Assembly (NCBI GenBank): GCA_027312165.1
Contig: DAICXN010000001.1
Location: 1 to 64,000 of the forward strand
Source of the DNA: Candidatus Saccharimonadota bacterium
Lineage (GTDB): Bacteria; Patescibacteriota; Saccharimonadia; Saccharimonadales; Saccharimonadaceae
Reading direction: 5' to 3'
Length of the DNA: 64,000 bases
The translations under genes and the position numbers were made by a program. Under the pieces are notes generated by a model that had not been told where the DNA came from, searched no databases, and was given only the letters and a program-made list of their open reading frames with translations. Below are positions 17,497-26,413 of the stretch, in pieces (positions within the stretch are counted from its first letter, which is position 1; each line of letters starts with the position of its first letter).

Positions 17497-18054
17497 ATGA
17501 TTATATTTTTTGGACCAGCTGGGGCTGGTAAAAGCGTGCAGGGGCAAATTTTGGCAGCTCGCCATGGTTGGCGATGGCTGAGCGCAGGTCAGCTGCTACG
17601 CGATACTCGAGATCCAGAGGTGCTGGCGTGTTTGCAGACTGGTAATTTAGTGCCAGCAGAAATTATTAGCCGGGTGATGAGCCAGGCTTTAAAAGATGCC
17701 GAAGATATCGATAAGCTGATTTTGGATGGCTTTCCGAGAGAAGTCGAGCAAGCCGAATGGTTAATGAATAACCAGGGCGACTACGGGAGATCAATCGATC
17801 TGGTAGTGGTATTGGAAGTTCCGCGACAAGAGATTTTGCAGCGACTTAAGTTGCGGGGTCGGGCGGATGATACTCCGGAATCAATTGATGTGCGACTAGG
17901 GATATACCGAAAAGAAATGTATCCGATACTGGACTTATTTAACGACCGCAATGTGCCGATAGTCCACATTAATGGCGTGGGAACGGTCGGGCAGGTGCAT
18001 GATGCGATTGAGGCAGAGCTTGTGGATCGGGAAATTGTTCAGGAGACTGCCTAA
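17497..18054 (+). CDS. adk: Adenylate kinase (short form)
   Basis: 185 aa. Walker A is GPAGAGKSVQG (usually GPPGAGKGTQ). Also visible are LSAGQLLRD, LILDGFPRE with the conserved DGFPR, and the lid-side RLKLRGRADDTPE. The long zinc-binding LID insert is absent, as in short-form enzymes. It interconverts ATP+AMP and 2 ADP. AAGGGG precedes the ATG. The stop overlaps the map start (TAATG), retaining the common adk-map order but away from the ribosomal protein cluster. Confidence 0.93.
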   Translation: MIIFFGPAGAGKSVQGQILAARHGWRWLSAGQLLRDTRDPEVLACLQTGNLVPAEIISRVMSQALKDAEDIDKLILDGFPREVEQAEWLMNNQGDYGRSIDLVVVLEVPRQEILQRLKLRGRADDTPESIDVRLGIYRKEMYPILDLFNDRNVPIVHINGVGTVGQVHDAIEAELVDREIVQETA

Positions 18055-18815
18055 TGCTGATTACTGGTGAAAAGACTCCAGATCAAATATCCGCCATGCG
18101 GGAATGCGGCAAGATACTCGCGACAATTTATGATGAACTTCGTAGTTATGTCCAGGCCGGCATGAGCGAGCTAGATATAGACAATTGGGTGGAGAAGCGG
18201 ATAAAGGAGCTGGGAGCCGAGGCTACATATAGAACTGAAGAGGTTGAGTTCCCTGGGGCAATCTGCATATCGGTAAATGACGAGCTGGTTCACTCACCAC
18301 CTACCGATTATGTCTTGCAAAGGGGAGATGTTGTGAGTTTCGACCTAGTCATCTCATACAGGGGTATGAAAACTGACAGCGCCTTTACTATGGTGGTTGA
18401 CCAGGCTCCAGCGGGTGCGGTTAAGCATTTAATTAACACGACTGAGCAAAGTTTGTACTCAGGCATTAAAGCTATAAAGGGCGGTGAGCTACGCGTGGGT
18501 GATATATCTTCGGCAATCCAGGCGGTACTTGAAAAGGGAAATCTTGGCATTATTCGAAACCTGGTGGGCCATGGCGTGGGCCATCAGATGCATATGGCTC
18601 CAGAGATTCCAAATTTTGGTGTCAGGGGGGCTGGTCCGGTGCTGCGCACAGGTGACACTATCGCGATCGAACCTATGGCATCATTGGGTAGAGAAGAGAT
18701 TATAACCGACAATGACGGCTGGACTATTTCGATGAAAGACGGTTCAATCGGTGCGCACTTTGAGCACACGGTGCTGATCACTGATGACGGCGCAGAAATC
18801 CTAACTTCGCTATAG
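18054..18815 (+). CDS. map: Methionine aminopeptidase type I
   Basis: 253 aa. It removes N-terminal Met after deformylation. The pita-bread metal ligands are visible in order: SFDLVISYRGMKTDSAFTM (two Asp), VGHGVGHQMHMAPEIPN (His), IAIEPMAS (Glu) and HFEHTVLIT (Glu). An early His sits in ELVHSPPTD. No N-terminal zinc-finger extension. It acts in the same pathway as def and fmt earlier in the window. Confidence 0.95.
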   Translation: MLITGEKTPDQISAMRECGKILATIYDELRSYVQAGMSELDIDNWVEKRIKELGAEATYRTEEVEFPGAICISVNDELVHSPPTDYVLQRGDVVSFDLVISYRGMKTDSAFTMVVDQAPAGAVKHLINTTEQSLYSGIKAIKGGELRVGDISSAIQAVLEKGNLGIIRNLVGHGVGHQMHMAPEIPNFGVRGAGPVLRTGDTIAIEPMASLGREEIITDNDGWTISMKDGSIGAHFEHTVLITDDGAEILTSL

Positions 18816-18840
18816 TCTGAATAAAAAAAATTGGCCTGGC

Positions 18841-18870
18841 TTGCAAAACGCTTACACTAGCTTGTATAAT
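18841..18870 (+). promoter_or_regulatory. Promoter of ftsA
   Basis: TTGCAA, 18-bp spacer, TATAAT ending six bases before ATG 18877; predicts a leaderless ftsA transcript. Confidence 0.65.
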
Positions 18871-18876
18871 ACCTTC

Positions 18877-20121
18877 ATGCAAGAGCAATCTCGTTATTCG
18901 GTTGGAATAGATATTGGAACTACGACAGTTAGATGTGTTGTTGGTCACGTTGATTCAGCTACTGGTGCGCCGAAGATAATCGGCGTCGGTCAAGCGGCAA
19001 ATACTGGTATGAGAAAAGGTACGGTGTCCCACCTTAATGGACCTGCCGCCGCCATTGACGCGGCTTTGGGCGAGGCCGAGCGAATGAGCGGCCATCAGGT
19101 TGAAGTAGCTACCCTCAGTGTCAACGGATCGCATATTTTAAGCACCAAGTCAGATGGAATGATTGCCGTTAGCTCTCAGAATCAAGAGGTGACGGTTGAT
19201 GATGTTGCGCGCTTGGAGGAGGTTGCTACGATCGGCAAGGTGCCGGCAAATCGTGAAATTCTAGAGATAGTCCCGCACGCCTATCGACTCGATGGGCAAG
19301 ACAATATAAAGGACCCAGTAGGTATGACGGGTACGCGCTTGGAGATTCACGCCAATATAGTTTCTGGACTTTTGCCGCACATAGCTAACGTGCAAAAAGC
19401 AGCTGAGATGGCAAAGGTTGACTCCCGAAATGTTGTCCCGGCAGTTCTCGCCAGCGCTCAGGCGGTTCTGACCGAGTCGCAGATTGAAAACGGAGTAGCG
19501 GTGATAGACTTGGGTGGATCAACTACTGGTGTAGCTGTTTTTGAGGAGGGCGATCTGCAATACGTCGGGGTAGTTCCGGTGGGCGGCATCAATGTGACCA
19601 ATGACTTAGCAATAGGACTAAAGGTCGATCCAGAGGTGGCTGAGGTTGTTAAGCTGGAGCATGCGAGACTTGATCGAGATGGGGCCAGCGAGCAGGTGGA
19701 AGTGAAGCATGGCGATCAGACTCTAGTTTTTGATCGAACTGACGTAGATGAGATTGTCGAAGCGAGGTACGAAGAGATATTTGAAGCAGTAGCCAGGGAG
19801 CTTAAGCGGGCTGGTCGTGCGGGTAAATTGCCGAGCGGGGTTGTCCTGGTTGGCGGTGGGGCAAATATTCGCGGTATTGTTGAGTTTGCAAAGGAGCAGC
19901 TTGGAGTGGCAGCCAGAATCAGCAAGCCGACAGGCTATGCCGGGGTAAGCGAGCAAGCCGAGAGGCCTGAGTATGCCGCAGTTATTGGACTGATGCTGAT
20001 GGATGAGGTAGGCGGGCCGTCCCCGGTGTCGGCTAGTCGATCCAAGGTTTCCGATAGATCTTCGGGTGTGATGAAAAAGGCCGGCGGACTACTGTCGGGC
20101 CTTATGGATAAGTTCCGCTAA
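18877..20121 (+). CDS. ftsA: Cell division protein FtsA
   Basis: About 414 aa actin-like ATPase that tethers FtsZ to the membrane. It has VGIDIGTTTVRCVV (phosphate 1), the SHQ-like 1C region, VAVIDLGGSTTGVAVF (phosphate 2) and VVLVGGGANIRGI (adenosine). The C-terminus GVMKKAGGLLSGLMDKFR is an amphipathic membrane-targeting helix. ATG 18877 is chosen from promoter geometry over the upstream ATG at 18841. ftsZ follows 64 nt later, giving the classic ftsA-ftsZ pair. Confidence 0.95.
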   Translation: MQEQSRYSVGIDIGTTTVRCVVGHVDSATGAPKIIGVGQAANTGMRKGTVSHLNGPAAAIDAALGEAERMSGHQVEVATLSVNGSHILSTKSDGMIAVSSQNQEVTVDDVARLEEVATIGKVPANREILEIVPHAYRLDGQDNIKDPVGMTGTRLEIHANIVSGLLPHIANVQKAAEMAKVDSRNVVPAVLASAQAVLTESQIENGVAVIDLGGSTTGVAVFEEGDLQYVGVVPVGGINVTNDLAIGLKVDPEVAEVVKLEHARLDRDGASEQVEVKHGDQTLVFDRTDVDEIVEARYEEIFEAVARELKRAGRAGKLPSGVVLVGGGANIRGIVEFAKEQLGVAARISKPTGYAGVSEQAERPEYAAVIGLMLMDEVGGPSPVSASRSKVSDRSSGVMKKAGGLLSGLMDKFR

Positions 20122-20185
20122 GTCAATCTAGCCTCCGATGGTCAAGAGATGATATACTGAGAAAGAATAAGTTGAGGGAGTAAAG

Positions 20186-21385
20186 ATGCCTGAAGTTAAA
20201 CCAAGTGAAGTTCAAACATTTGCGAGCATTAAAGTAGTCGGAGTTGGTGGGGCTGGAGGGTCAGCTATAAATCGGATGAAGGACGCCGGTCTTGGCGGTG
20301 TGCAGTTTATTGCGATGAACACGGACGCTCAGGCGCTTCATAACTCAAAGGCTGACATAAAAATTCACCTAGGGCATAGTACGACAAACGGACTGGGGGC
20401 TGGTGCGGATCCTACGGTTGGTGAGGCGGCAGCAAATGAGTCACGCGAAGAAATTCGACAGGCTCTAGAGGGTGCTGATATGGTGTTTGTGACCATAGGC
20501 GCTGGCGGAGGAACTGGCTCGGGAGCTGGTCACGTTGTTGCTGAAGTTTCTAAGGAGCTGGGTATTTTAGTGGTGGGCGTTGCCACGCGGCCATTTAGCT
20601 TTGAGGGTGAAAAACGACGCGTTAACGCCGAGTGGGCAATCAACCATCTCGGTCGGCAGGTAGATACACTGATAACAATCCCCAACGACCGTTTGCTGCA
20701 GACCATTGATCGACGAACGCCTTTGCTCGAAACATTTAAAATTGCTGATGACGTCCTTCGACAGGGTGTTCAGGGTATATCGGAGTTGATTACTGAGCAC
20801 GGCTTGATTAACTTGGACTTTGCAGATGTTAAGGCGATTATGAGTAACGCAGGCTCGGCGCTTATGGGTATTGGCCGAGCTAACGGCGAGAACCGAGCCG
20901 TCCAGGCTGCGCAACAGGCAATTGAAAGTCCGCTGATTGAGGTTTCGATCGATGGCGCTAAGGGCGTGCTATTTAACGTTACGGGCGGCTACGACATGTC
21001 AATGGCGGAAATCCAAGAGGCGGCAGAGATCATTACTAGTGCAGTATCTCCTGATGCCAACATTATCTTTGGTGCGACCCTTAAGCCTGAAATGGAGGAT
21101 GAGTTGGTCATAACCGTAATTGCTACAGGCTTTGATAGCGAAGTATTTCACCGACAGGAAGTTAGCCTAAATGGCGCCACGTCAGGCTCTGCCTCTAGGG
21201 CAAGTACCAGCGAAGTGGATGAAGAGATGGTGAAAAATATCGACTTAGAACTAAATAACGATGACGCAGCTGCATCATTTAAGGAAGATGACGAAAACAA
21301 CATCTGGAGCGATCAGTCTACAGATGACGATGAAGAAGACGACACACCAGCCTTCTTGAGGCGACGAAAGAAGAATAGGGAGTAG
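20186..21385 (+). CDS. ftsZ: Cell division GTPase FtsZ
   Basis: 399 aa, tubulin homologue forming the Z ring. [15 protein letters not shown] begins the nucleotide fold, the tubulin signature [11 protein letters not shown] lies near residue 107, and the T7 catalytic loop reads [11 protein letters not shown]. An acidic linker of about 60 residues leads to the C-terminal peptide [11 protein letters not shown], which binds FtsA. GAGGGAG stands before the ATG. An NrdR-like gene starts four bases after the stop. Confidence 0.97.
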   Translation: MPEVKPSEVQTFASIKVVGVGGAGGSAINRMKDAGLGGVQFIAMNTDAQALHNSKADIKIHLGHSTTNGLGAGADPTVGEAAANESREEIRQALEGADMVFVTIGAGGGTGSGAGHVVAEVSKELGILVVGVATRPFSFEGEKRRVNAEWAINHLGRQVDTLITIPNDRLLQTIDRRTPLLETFKIADDVLRQGVQGISELITEHGLINLDFADVKAIMSNAGSALMGIGRANGENRAVQAAQQAIESPLIEVSIDGAKGVLFNVTGGYDMSMAEIQEAAEIITSAVSPDANIIFGATLKPEMEDELVITVIATGFDSEVFHRQEVSLNGATSGSASRASTSEVDEEMVKNIDLELNNDDAAASFKEDDENNIWSDQSTDDDEEDDTPAFLRRRKKNRE

Positions 21386-21389
21386 GGTT

Positions 21390-21857
21390 GTGACCCAGCT
21401 GAATATCGGCGATAGCCGCGTTATTGAATCACGTGAGGTAAGTGACGGTCTGGCTATCCGACGTCGCAGGGAAGCTCCCGACGGACGCCGGTTTACGACT
21501 TATGAGCGGATCGAGAAGCCAAATTTGGCAGTTATCAAAAAAAGCGGCAACCGTGAATTGTTTGATAGAATGAAGCTTTCCTCAGCGGTTAATCAATCGG
21601 TCGGCAAATTTTTTAAGTCCGAAGAGGACGTCGATGAAATCGTTAGCGCTGTAGAGGATGCGCTGTATGCGTTAGGCGAGTCGGATGTGACCTCCAAGCA
21701 GATCGGCGACCAGGTTCTTGATGAATTGGCGTCTCGCAATGAAGTGGCCTACGTCCGTTTTGCGAGTGTCTATTTTGACTTTACGACTCTTGATGAGTTT
21801 GAGGATATTTTGGCTCAGCGTCGCCAAAAGAAGACGGCTGCCCGGGAGGCGGTTTAG
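21390..21857 (+). CDS. NrdR-like ATP-cone regulator lacking the zinc ribbon
   Basis: 155 aa. The body matches NrdR, the repressor of ribonucleotide reductase genes: DSRVIESREVSDGLAIRRRRE, RRFTTYERIEKPNLAVIKK, then an ATP-cone (FDRMKLSSAV, SKQIGDQVLDEL, AYVRFASVYFDF). NrdR normally starts MRCPFC and has a second CxxC before RFTTYE. Here the start is a GTG giving TQLNIGDSR, and the second pair reads APDG, so all four zinc ligands are gone. The upstream frame runs into ftsZ, so no missed N-terminus exists. DNA binding may be lost or altered. Confidence 0.85.
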   Translation: MTQLNIGDSRVIESREVSDGLAIRRRREAPDGRRFTTYERIEKPNLAVIKKSGNRELFDRMKLSSAVNQSVGKFFKSEEDVDEIVSAVEDALYALGESDVTSKQIGDQVLDELASRNEVAYVRFASVYFDFTTLDEFEDILAQRRQKKTAAREAV

Positions 21858-21860
21858 GCA

Positions 21861-22118
21861 GTGCGTGTAGCGATAATTTATCGATATGAGAGTGATCATG
21901 CCAGGGAGGTGTTGGATTACTTGCGAGACTTTTCGCGTCAAACTGGTCACGCGATTGAAGAGATTGACCCGGATAGTCCTGATGGGGCGCATTTTTGCCG
22001 AACCTATGACATAGTTGAATACCCAACTATGGTTGCAGTTGACTCTGAAGGAAGATTACATAATATGTGGAGAGGCCGCCCTCTACCCACTATAAGGGAG
22101 GTAAGTTACTATGTTTAA
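21861..22118 (+). CDS. Small thioredoxin-fold protein without CxxC
   Basis: 85 aa, GTG start 3 nt after the NrdR-like stop. The order of strands and helices (RVAIIYRYESDHAREVLDYL, then IVEYPTMVAVDSEGRLHNMWRG) fits a minimal thioredoxin/glutaredoxin fold with a cis-Pro (YPT). The N-terminal CxxC is replaced by YRYESDH and only one Cys (HFCRTYD) remains. It overlaps the VKOR gene by eight bases, so a link with disulfide chemistry is plausible but unproven. Confidence 0.6.
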   Translation: MRVAIIYRYESDHAREVLDYLRDFSRQTGHAIEEIDPDSPDGAHFCRTYDIVEYPTMVAVDSEGRLHNMWRGRPLPTIREVSYYV

Positions 22119-22743
22119 AAGTATAAAAAAATTCTTCAGCCACAAGGACAAAAAAATGCGCGACAATCGCTGGATATTTACCAGCATGCTCGTTGGCGCT
22201 ATTCTCAGTCTGATTGCTTCATTTGTTCTGAGCGTTGAAGCTTGGCAGCTAGCGGCAAATCCGGATGCGCAGCTGATGTGTTCGATTAATGTAGTGCTGA
22301 ACTGTGCTACCGTTGGCCTTCACGAGTCATCTTATCTCTTTGGTTTTCCTAACGCCTTCCTGGGTCTTATAGCCGAGCCAATAGTGATAACAGTGGCAAT
22401 TGCTGGATTAGCCGGTGTAAAGTTCCCGCGTCTATTCATGTTTGCGGCTCAAATAGGCTACACCTTAGGTTTTATTTTTGCCTACTATTTACTATTCACT
22501 AGCTATTTTGTGATCGGCGCTCTCTGTCCTTGGTGCTTACTAGTAACGGTCACCACGACATTGGTTTGGTTTACTATCACTCGGTATAATATACGAGAAA
22601 ATAACCTCTATCTACCAAAGAAATTGCATAAAAAACTACTTGGGTTTATCGAAAAAAGTTACGACAAGTTAATCCTTTGGTCTCTTATTGCACTAATCGC
22701 TATCGCTATACTTGCTAAGTACGGTGAAGGCATTTTTGCCTAG
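22111..22743 (+). CDS. Vitamin K epoxide reductase (VKOR) family membrane protein
   Basis: 210 aa, four or five transmembrane helices. Bacterial VKOR passes electrons from the disulfide-forming partner to quinone and so supports oxidative protein folding. The outer-loop cysteine pair lies in MCSINVVLNCATVG and the quinone-side pair is CPWC (GALCPWCLLVTV). A fifth hydrophobic helix ends the protein (LILWSLIALIAIAILAKY). No thioredoxin domain is fused, unlike some bacterial VKORs; the adjacent small thioredoxin-fold gene could be a separate partner. Confidence 0.9.
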   Translation: MFKSIKKFFSHKDKKMRDNRWIFTSMLVGAILSLIASFVLSVEAWQLAANPDAQLMCSINVVLNCATVGLHESSYLFGFPNAFLGLIAEPIVITVAIAGLAGVKFPRLFMFAAQIGYTLGFIFAYYLLFTSYFVIGALCPWCLLVTVTTTLVWFTITRYNIRENNLYLPKKLHKKLLGFIEKSYDKLILWSLIALIAIAILAKYGEGIFA

Positions 22744-22786
22744 AGATTCAAAAAAACTGCCAATTGGGATAAAATAAATTTTGGAT

Positions 22787-22861
22787 GCGGGTGTCGTATA
22801 ACGGCTATTATGCTACCTTCCCAAGGTAGAGACGAGAGTTCGACTCTCTCTATCCGCACCA
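22787..22861 (+). tRNA. tRNA-Gly (anticodon CCC), CCA encoded
   Basis: Acceptor GCGGGTG pairs with TATCCGC (two wobbles). The anticodon arm is CTACC-TTCCCAA-GGTAG with anticodon CCC, and the T arm is GAGAG-TTCGACT-CTCTC. The D stem is short (about 3 bp). Discriminator is A at 22858, then CCA. The last base is also the first base of ATTGTAGAC, repeated at the far end of the accessory island. Confidence 0.93.
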
Positions 22862-22869
22862 TTGTAGAC
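22861..22869 (+). repeat. Candidate left attachment repeat
   Basis: ATTGTAGAC begins at the last base of tRNA-Gly. The same 9-mer stands at 27527-27535, directly after the last island gene. Confidence 0.4.
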
Positions 22870-22983
22870 GAAGTGCTTCTGAAAGGTCTGTTTTCATCTG
22901 TTGAGTAGCTGTTCTAACCTCATCTATCTGTTTTACAAAGTGTTTTGTATTATCACGCAATGGTAGCAGCCACTCATTAGGGG

Positions 22984-23871
22984 TTATTTGCAGTTTTCCG
23001 TCCAGTAATACTGGGTTCTGACCAATAGCAGCAGTATCTCTTTCTTATCGGCAATATCGCCGTTTACGAACTTAGCGTTGGCGTTCATGAACTTGCTAAT
23101 CAGACCTGTCATGTAGTCATACCAGCTCTCAGTGTTTTCATTACTTGTAGCCTGTTGCTTATGCAGCTCTTTTAATTCGGCTTTCAGCTTCGCAGACTTC
23201 TCAATAAAGGTTTCCTCGTCTACGAGTTTGCGAGTAGACATGTCTAACAGCGTGTCGTACTGGTCTTTTAAGCTCTTAATGGCTTGCTCTTGCATATCTT
23301 CTACACTCTTACGCTCTGGGATTTCGGTTTGCGCCATTTGGCTAATCGCGTCCATGCTCCAATCGTAGAGTTCTGGTATTAGTTCCCAGTTATTCAGCTC
23401 ATCTACACACTCTTGGAATAGCTCGTCCTCTTTTTTATAGCCGTAGGCTTTCTGCTGACCGCAAGGGCGTTTGCCCGTGCAGTGATAGTAAGTGTATGAG
23501 CGTTTGACACCGCTTGAGTATTCGCGTGTCTTATTCTGAGCCGTTACCATACAGCCACACTCGCCACAGCGTATAAAGCCCCTGAGTACAAATTGTTTAC
23601 GGGTTACAAAGCGTTTGCAGCCGTGCTGACCTAACAATAGCTGAACCTTATCGTATTCGTCTTGTGTAATCATCGCAGGGAAACTAGCAGGGTACAGCTT
23701 CTCGTCGTCAAATGGGTCAGGCACCCAGCCAGCATAACGGACATTACGGAACATTTTGTAGAGCGTCGCGCGGGCTAACGGTTTGCCGCCAGTACGTTTA
23801 GTTTTCATGCCCTTATCAGTCATGGTTGTTTTCTCACGGATTGGCGTACGGTACCCCCAGTCTTTATTCAT
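22984..23871 (-). pseudogene. Truncated large serine recombinase (C-terminal part)
   Basis: About 295 aa from the first plausible ATG. It has the end of a recombinase domain (GGKPLARATLYKMFRNVRYAGW), a zinc ribbon (CGECGC...CTGKRPCG) and a Lys/Glu-rich coiled coil (about residues 185-260). The N-terminal resolvase domain with the catalytic Ser, and the first half of the recombinase domain, are missing; full-length enzymes are usually near 500 aa. The 5' break falls where a plus-strand HTH fragment begins. It is probably inactive, a relic of the integrase that brought the island. Confidence 0.8.
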
Positions 23872-23874
23872 TAT

Positions 23875-24072
23875 GTGACCATTAGAACTATGTTGAAGAT
23901 AACGGACGCTTTGAAGAATAATTACAATGTGACTGACAGTTGTAAATGGGCGGGGATTTCTAGGGACACCTTTTACAGACATCTCAATAATGATATGGCT
24001 TTTGCAGCTAGAGTAGATTATGCGCTAGAGTGCCGCAACAAAGTGTCGTTTAATTTTCGTACAACCTACTGA
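23875..24072 (+). pseudogene. Helix-turn-helix fragment, phage/transposon-like
   Basis: 65 codons from GTG. VTDSCKWAGISRDTFYRHLNND is a helix-turn-helix of the kind found in phage small-terminase-like and transposase-like proteins, followed by FAARVDYALECRNK. It then ends in unrelated residues and a stop. It begins three bases from the broken end of the recombinase relic on the other strand, as expected for a deletion or insertion junction. Probably a remnant, not a working gene. Confidence 0.45.
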
Positions 24073-24316
24073 CTTAACTAGTCGCTTTGCACATGATTCC
24101 ACTAAAATCGGTGTCTGATAATTCAGTAAATGATTAGCGAAAAATGGCGTCAAGGGGTCAAAATCTGGGCTAAAAATTCCTGCGGCCTACTTAATCATAC
24201 TTCAAGGGCAAAAGATGAATGGGATTTCAGTACCGTCTGTGGGCTCTTTGGAGTATCTAGGACAGCTTCCTTACCCTAAAAGTAGGTAAATATGTAGAAA
24301 ACTCCTTAGAGTAAAA
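24073..24316 (+). other. Noncoding stretch inside the island
   Basis: No convincing gene on either strand. It ends in the helicase promoter and may be decayed mobile-element sequence. Confidence 0.4.
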
Positions 24317-24345
24317 TTGCTTAATAGACGTGATTATTGTATAAT
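24317..24345 (+). promoter_or_regulatory. Promoter of the island helicase
   Basis: TTGCTT, 17-bp spacer, TATAAT ending eight bases before the ATG. Confidence 0.6.
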
Positions 24346-24353
24346 TTTACGTA

Positions 24354-26375
24354 ATGCACTCCGTACCCAATCCAGAACGACATGGAAACGAAGAATTAAA
24401 TTCAGGCAGTATTAGCTATGCTGATGGTGTGGCTAAGTATCTTGCCGACGCTTCTGATGAAGCTATCCTGAGGCCGCATCAGCTTGATGTCTTTGAAGAT
24501 TTGGAAAAATTCTTTGAGGCCGGTGAAACCAGAGGCTACATTAACCTGCCGACTGGTACTGGTAAGACCGTATTGTTCGTTGAACTGGCAAAAGCTCTGC
24601 GTGAAGCTGGCACTCCTGAACAGCGGCCAAGTATCTTAGTAGTAGCACCGACTAAGGACTTAGTACACCAGACGCTGGGGCGAACCGGCGAAAAGGGTTT
24701 TGGACGCTTTGCGCCTGAGTTGAACATTGGTTCCTATTTTAGTGATTCAAGTGACGAAGAAAAGAAAGCGATGCGCGATTTTGACGTAGTGGTAACTACG
24801 TACCAGTCATTTAATAGATTAAGTCAGCAGTTCGTGTATAGGCCAGTAGAAGATTTTGAACGCGATGTCGCGCAATCCGGGCTATTTAAGCAATTAGCGA
24901 ACACTATGGGGGCTGAGAAAGCACGGGAAAGTCAGATTAAGGCTGTTCCCACCAGCACAAGATTGGTTGATACATTTGACGTTATCATCCTGGACGAAGC
25001 GCACCACGCTCTTGGAGAGAACGCCAGCCATATTGTTAATTCGCTTGCGCCCGATAAGGTTGTTATCGGTTTTACAGCTACGCCTGATGCCGACGATAAC
25101 CGTCGCCTGACCAGCACATTACCAAGTATGATCCACGAGTTGGGGTTGAACGAAGCGATTTACATGGGGCTGCTTGCACCTGTTGTACCAGTCGGTATTA
25201 AAAGTGGCGTACAAGTTCGTGGCAGCGATATTTATGATGAAAATGGCGAGTTCATTGATAGCCGAATTAGTTATTTGGCGGAAGACCCGAAGCGAAATCA
25301 ATTGGTGGTTGATACTGCGAAAGTACTGGCCGAACAAGGTATCGGCACAATTGTTTCATGTATTGCCGGGGGGCAGGCTTGGCATGCCCGACACTTAGCG
25401 GAACAATTGAGAAGTCAGGGTGTCCGAGCTGCTGCCGTTCATGCTAGTGTTCCAGCAGAAACACGCCAAAAAGTGTACGAACAATTTAACAAGGGTGAAC
25501 TTGATGTGCTGACGTTTGTAGGCGTGCTTGGTGAAGGCTGGGATAGTCCTCGTGCCAAAGGTTTAGTGAACGCTCGTCCGACACGTTCCGCTATCTTCTC
25601 TAAGCAGCGGCTTGGCCGTATAACCCGTCCAGGTGCAACTGCATTTGCGTTTGATATTTATGACGATTTTGAAGATGAGAATCTGCCAATTACAGTAGCA
25701 GACGTGCTAAATGAAGGGGCAATTCCTCTAGGACAGGTTGTCGGTACGCCTGATAATGCTGCACAAGTAGAAGCTGTTGTCCGCAGCGTCCAGAACATTG
25801 CACCGACTGTAATGGATAGCTTACAAAGTACATACCGCGAACAAACTCAGTTAATAGCTGGTTTAGACAAATTGTATAAAGGTAAATTATATGGTGCGAC
25901 TGGTAAAATTGAATTTGCAACCGCAACTGCTTTACGAAAGAATTATCATGGCCTTACCGACGAAATTATAACTCGGTACGAGGAATTAAATGGTGTGATT
26001 ATCCCTAAGAAACTTGCTGCCCAGGGCAGAGTTGCCCGAACCGTGTATGCTGAAAAAGAAGCCAGCGAGATGCTTCATACACTACCTATGGCCGAACCAA
26101 ATAAGTATTACATTGATGCTAACCAAGACAAATGGATTGCACCACAAGGTTTGGTGCAGCTATTCAGTAAGCGTTATCCCGGTGTGAGTACTGACGTTAT
26201 CAGTGATGTGCTTGAAATGGTCGGGCAGTCGTTAGAATGGATCCCAACTAAGCATCTTACTACTGCTAAAGATGCCGATTTTAGACACTACGCAATCATT
26301 AAGATGTATAACACTGGTAAAACTACTATTGATACTATCAATGCTGCCTTAGCTGGACACTTTGCTGAGGCGTAA
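24354..26375 (+). CDS. SF2 DEAH-box helicase, island-borne
   Basis: 673 aa, superfamily 2 helicase or translocase. The motifs run in order: Q-like LRPHQLDVFEDL, Walker A PTGTGKT (66-72), VVAPTKDLVHQ (Ia), DEAH (214-217), TAT (241-243), LGEGWDSPRAKG (motif V region) and QRLGRITR (418-425). The core resembles type III restriction Res and RadD/SSL2-like helicases. No nuclease motif is visible. Residues 450-673 are unassigned and may bind nucleic acid or a partner. It has its own near-leaderless promoter and is followed 38 nt later by an orphan gene. A defence or mobile-element role is possible but unproven. Confidence 0.85.
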   Translation: MHSVPNPERHGNEELNSGSISYADGVAKYLADASDEAILRPHQLDVFEDLEKFFEAGETRGYINLPTGTGKTVLFVELAKALREAGTPEQRPSILVVAPTKDLVHQTLGRTGEKGFGRFAPELNIGSYFSDSSDEEKKAMRDFDVVVTTYQSFNRLSQQFVYRPVEDFERDVAQSGLFKQLANTMGAEKARESQIKAVPTSTRLVDTFDVIILDEAHHALGENASHIVNSLAPDKVVIGFTATPDADDNRRLTSTLPSMIHELGLNEAIYMGLLAPVVPVGIKSGVQVRGSDIYDENGEFIDSRISYLAEDPKRNQLVVDTAKVLAEQGIGTIVSCIAGGQAWHARHLAEQLRSQGVRAAAVHASVPAETRQKVYEQFNKGELDVLTFVGVLGEGWDSPRAKGLVNARPTRSAIFSKQRLGRITRPGATAFAFDIYDDFEDENLPITVADVLNEGAIPLGQVVGTPDNAAQVEAVVRSVQNIAPTVMDSLQSTYREQTQLIAGLDKLYKGKLYGATGKIEFATATALRKNYHGLTDEIITRYEELNGVIIPKKLAAQGRVARTVYAEKEASEMLHTLPMAEPNKYYIDANQDKWIAPQGLVQLFSKRYPGVSTDVISDVLEMVGQSLEWIPTKHLTTAKDADFRHYAIIKMYNTGKTTIDTINAALAGHFAEA

Positions 26376-26377
26376 TG

Positions 26378-26406
26378 TTGACAGATTATTGCATTTATGC
26401 TAATAT
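26378..26406 (+). promoter_or_regulatory. Consensus promoter of the island orphan
   Basis: TTGACA, 17-bp spacer ending TATGC, TAATAT, then seven bases to the ATG. It is a nearly perfect promoter starting three bases after the helicase stop. Confidence 0.7.
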
Positions 26407-26413
26407 GTGACAC

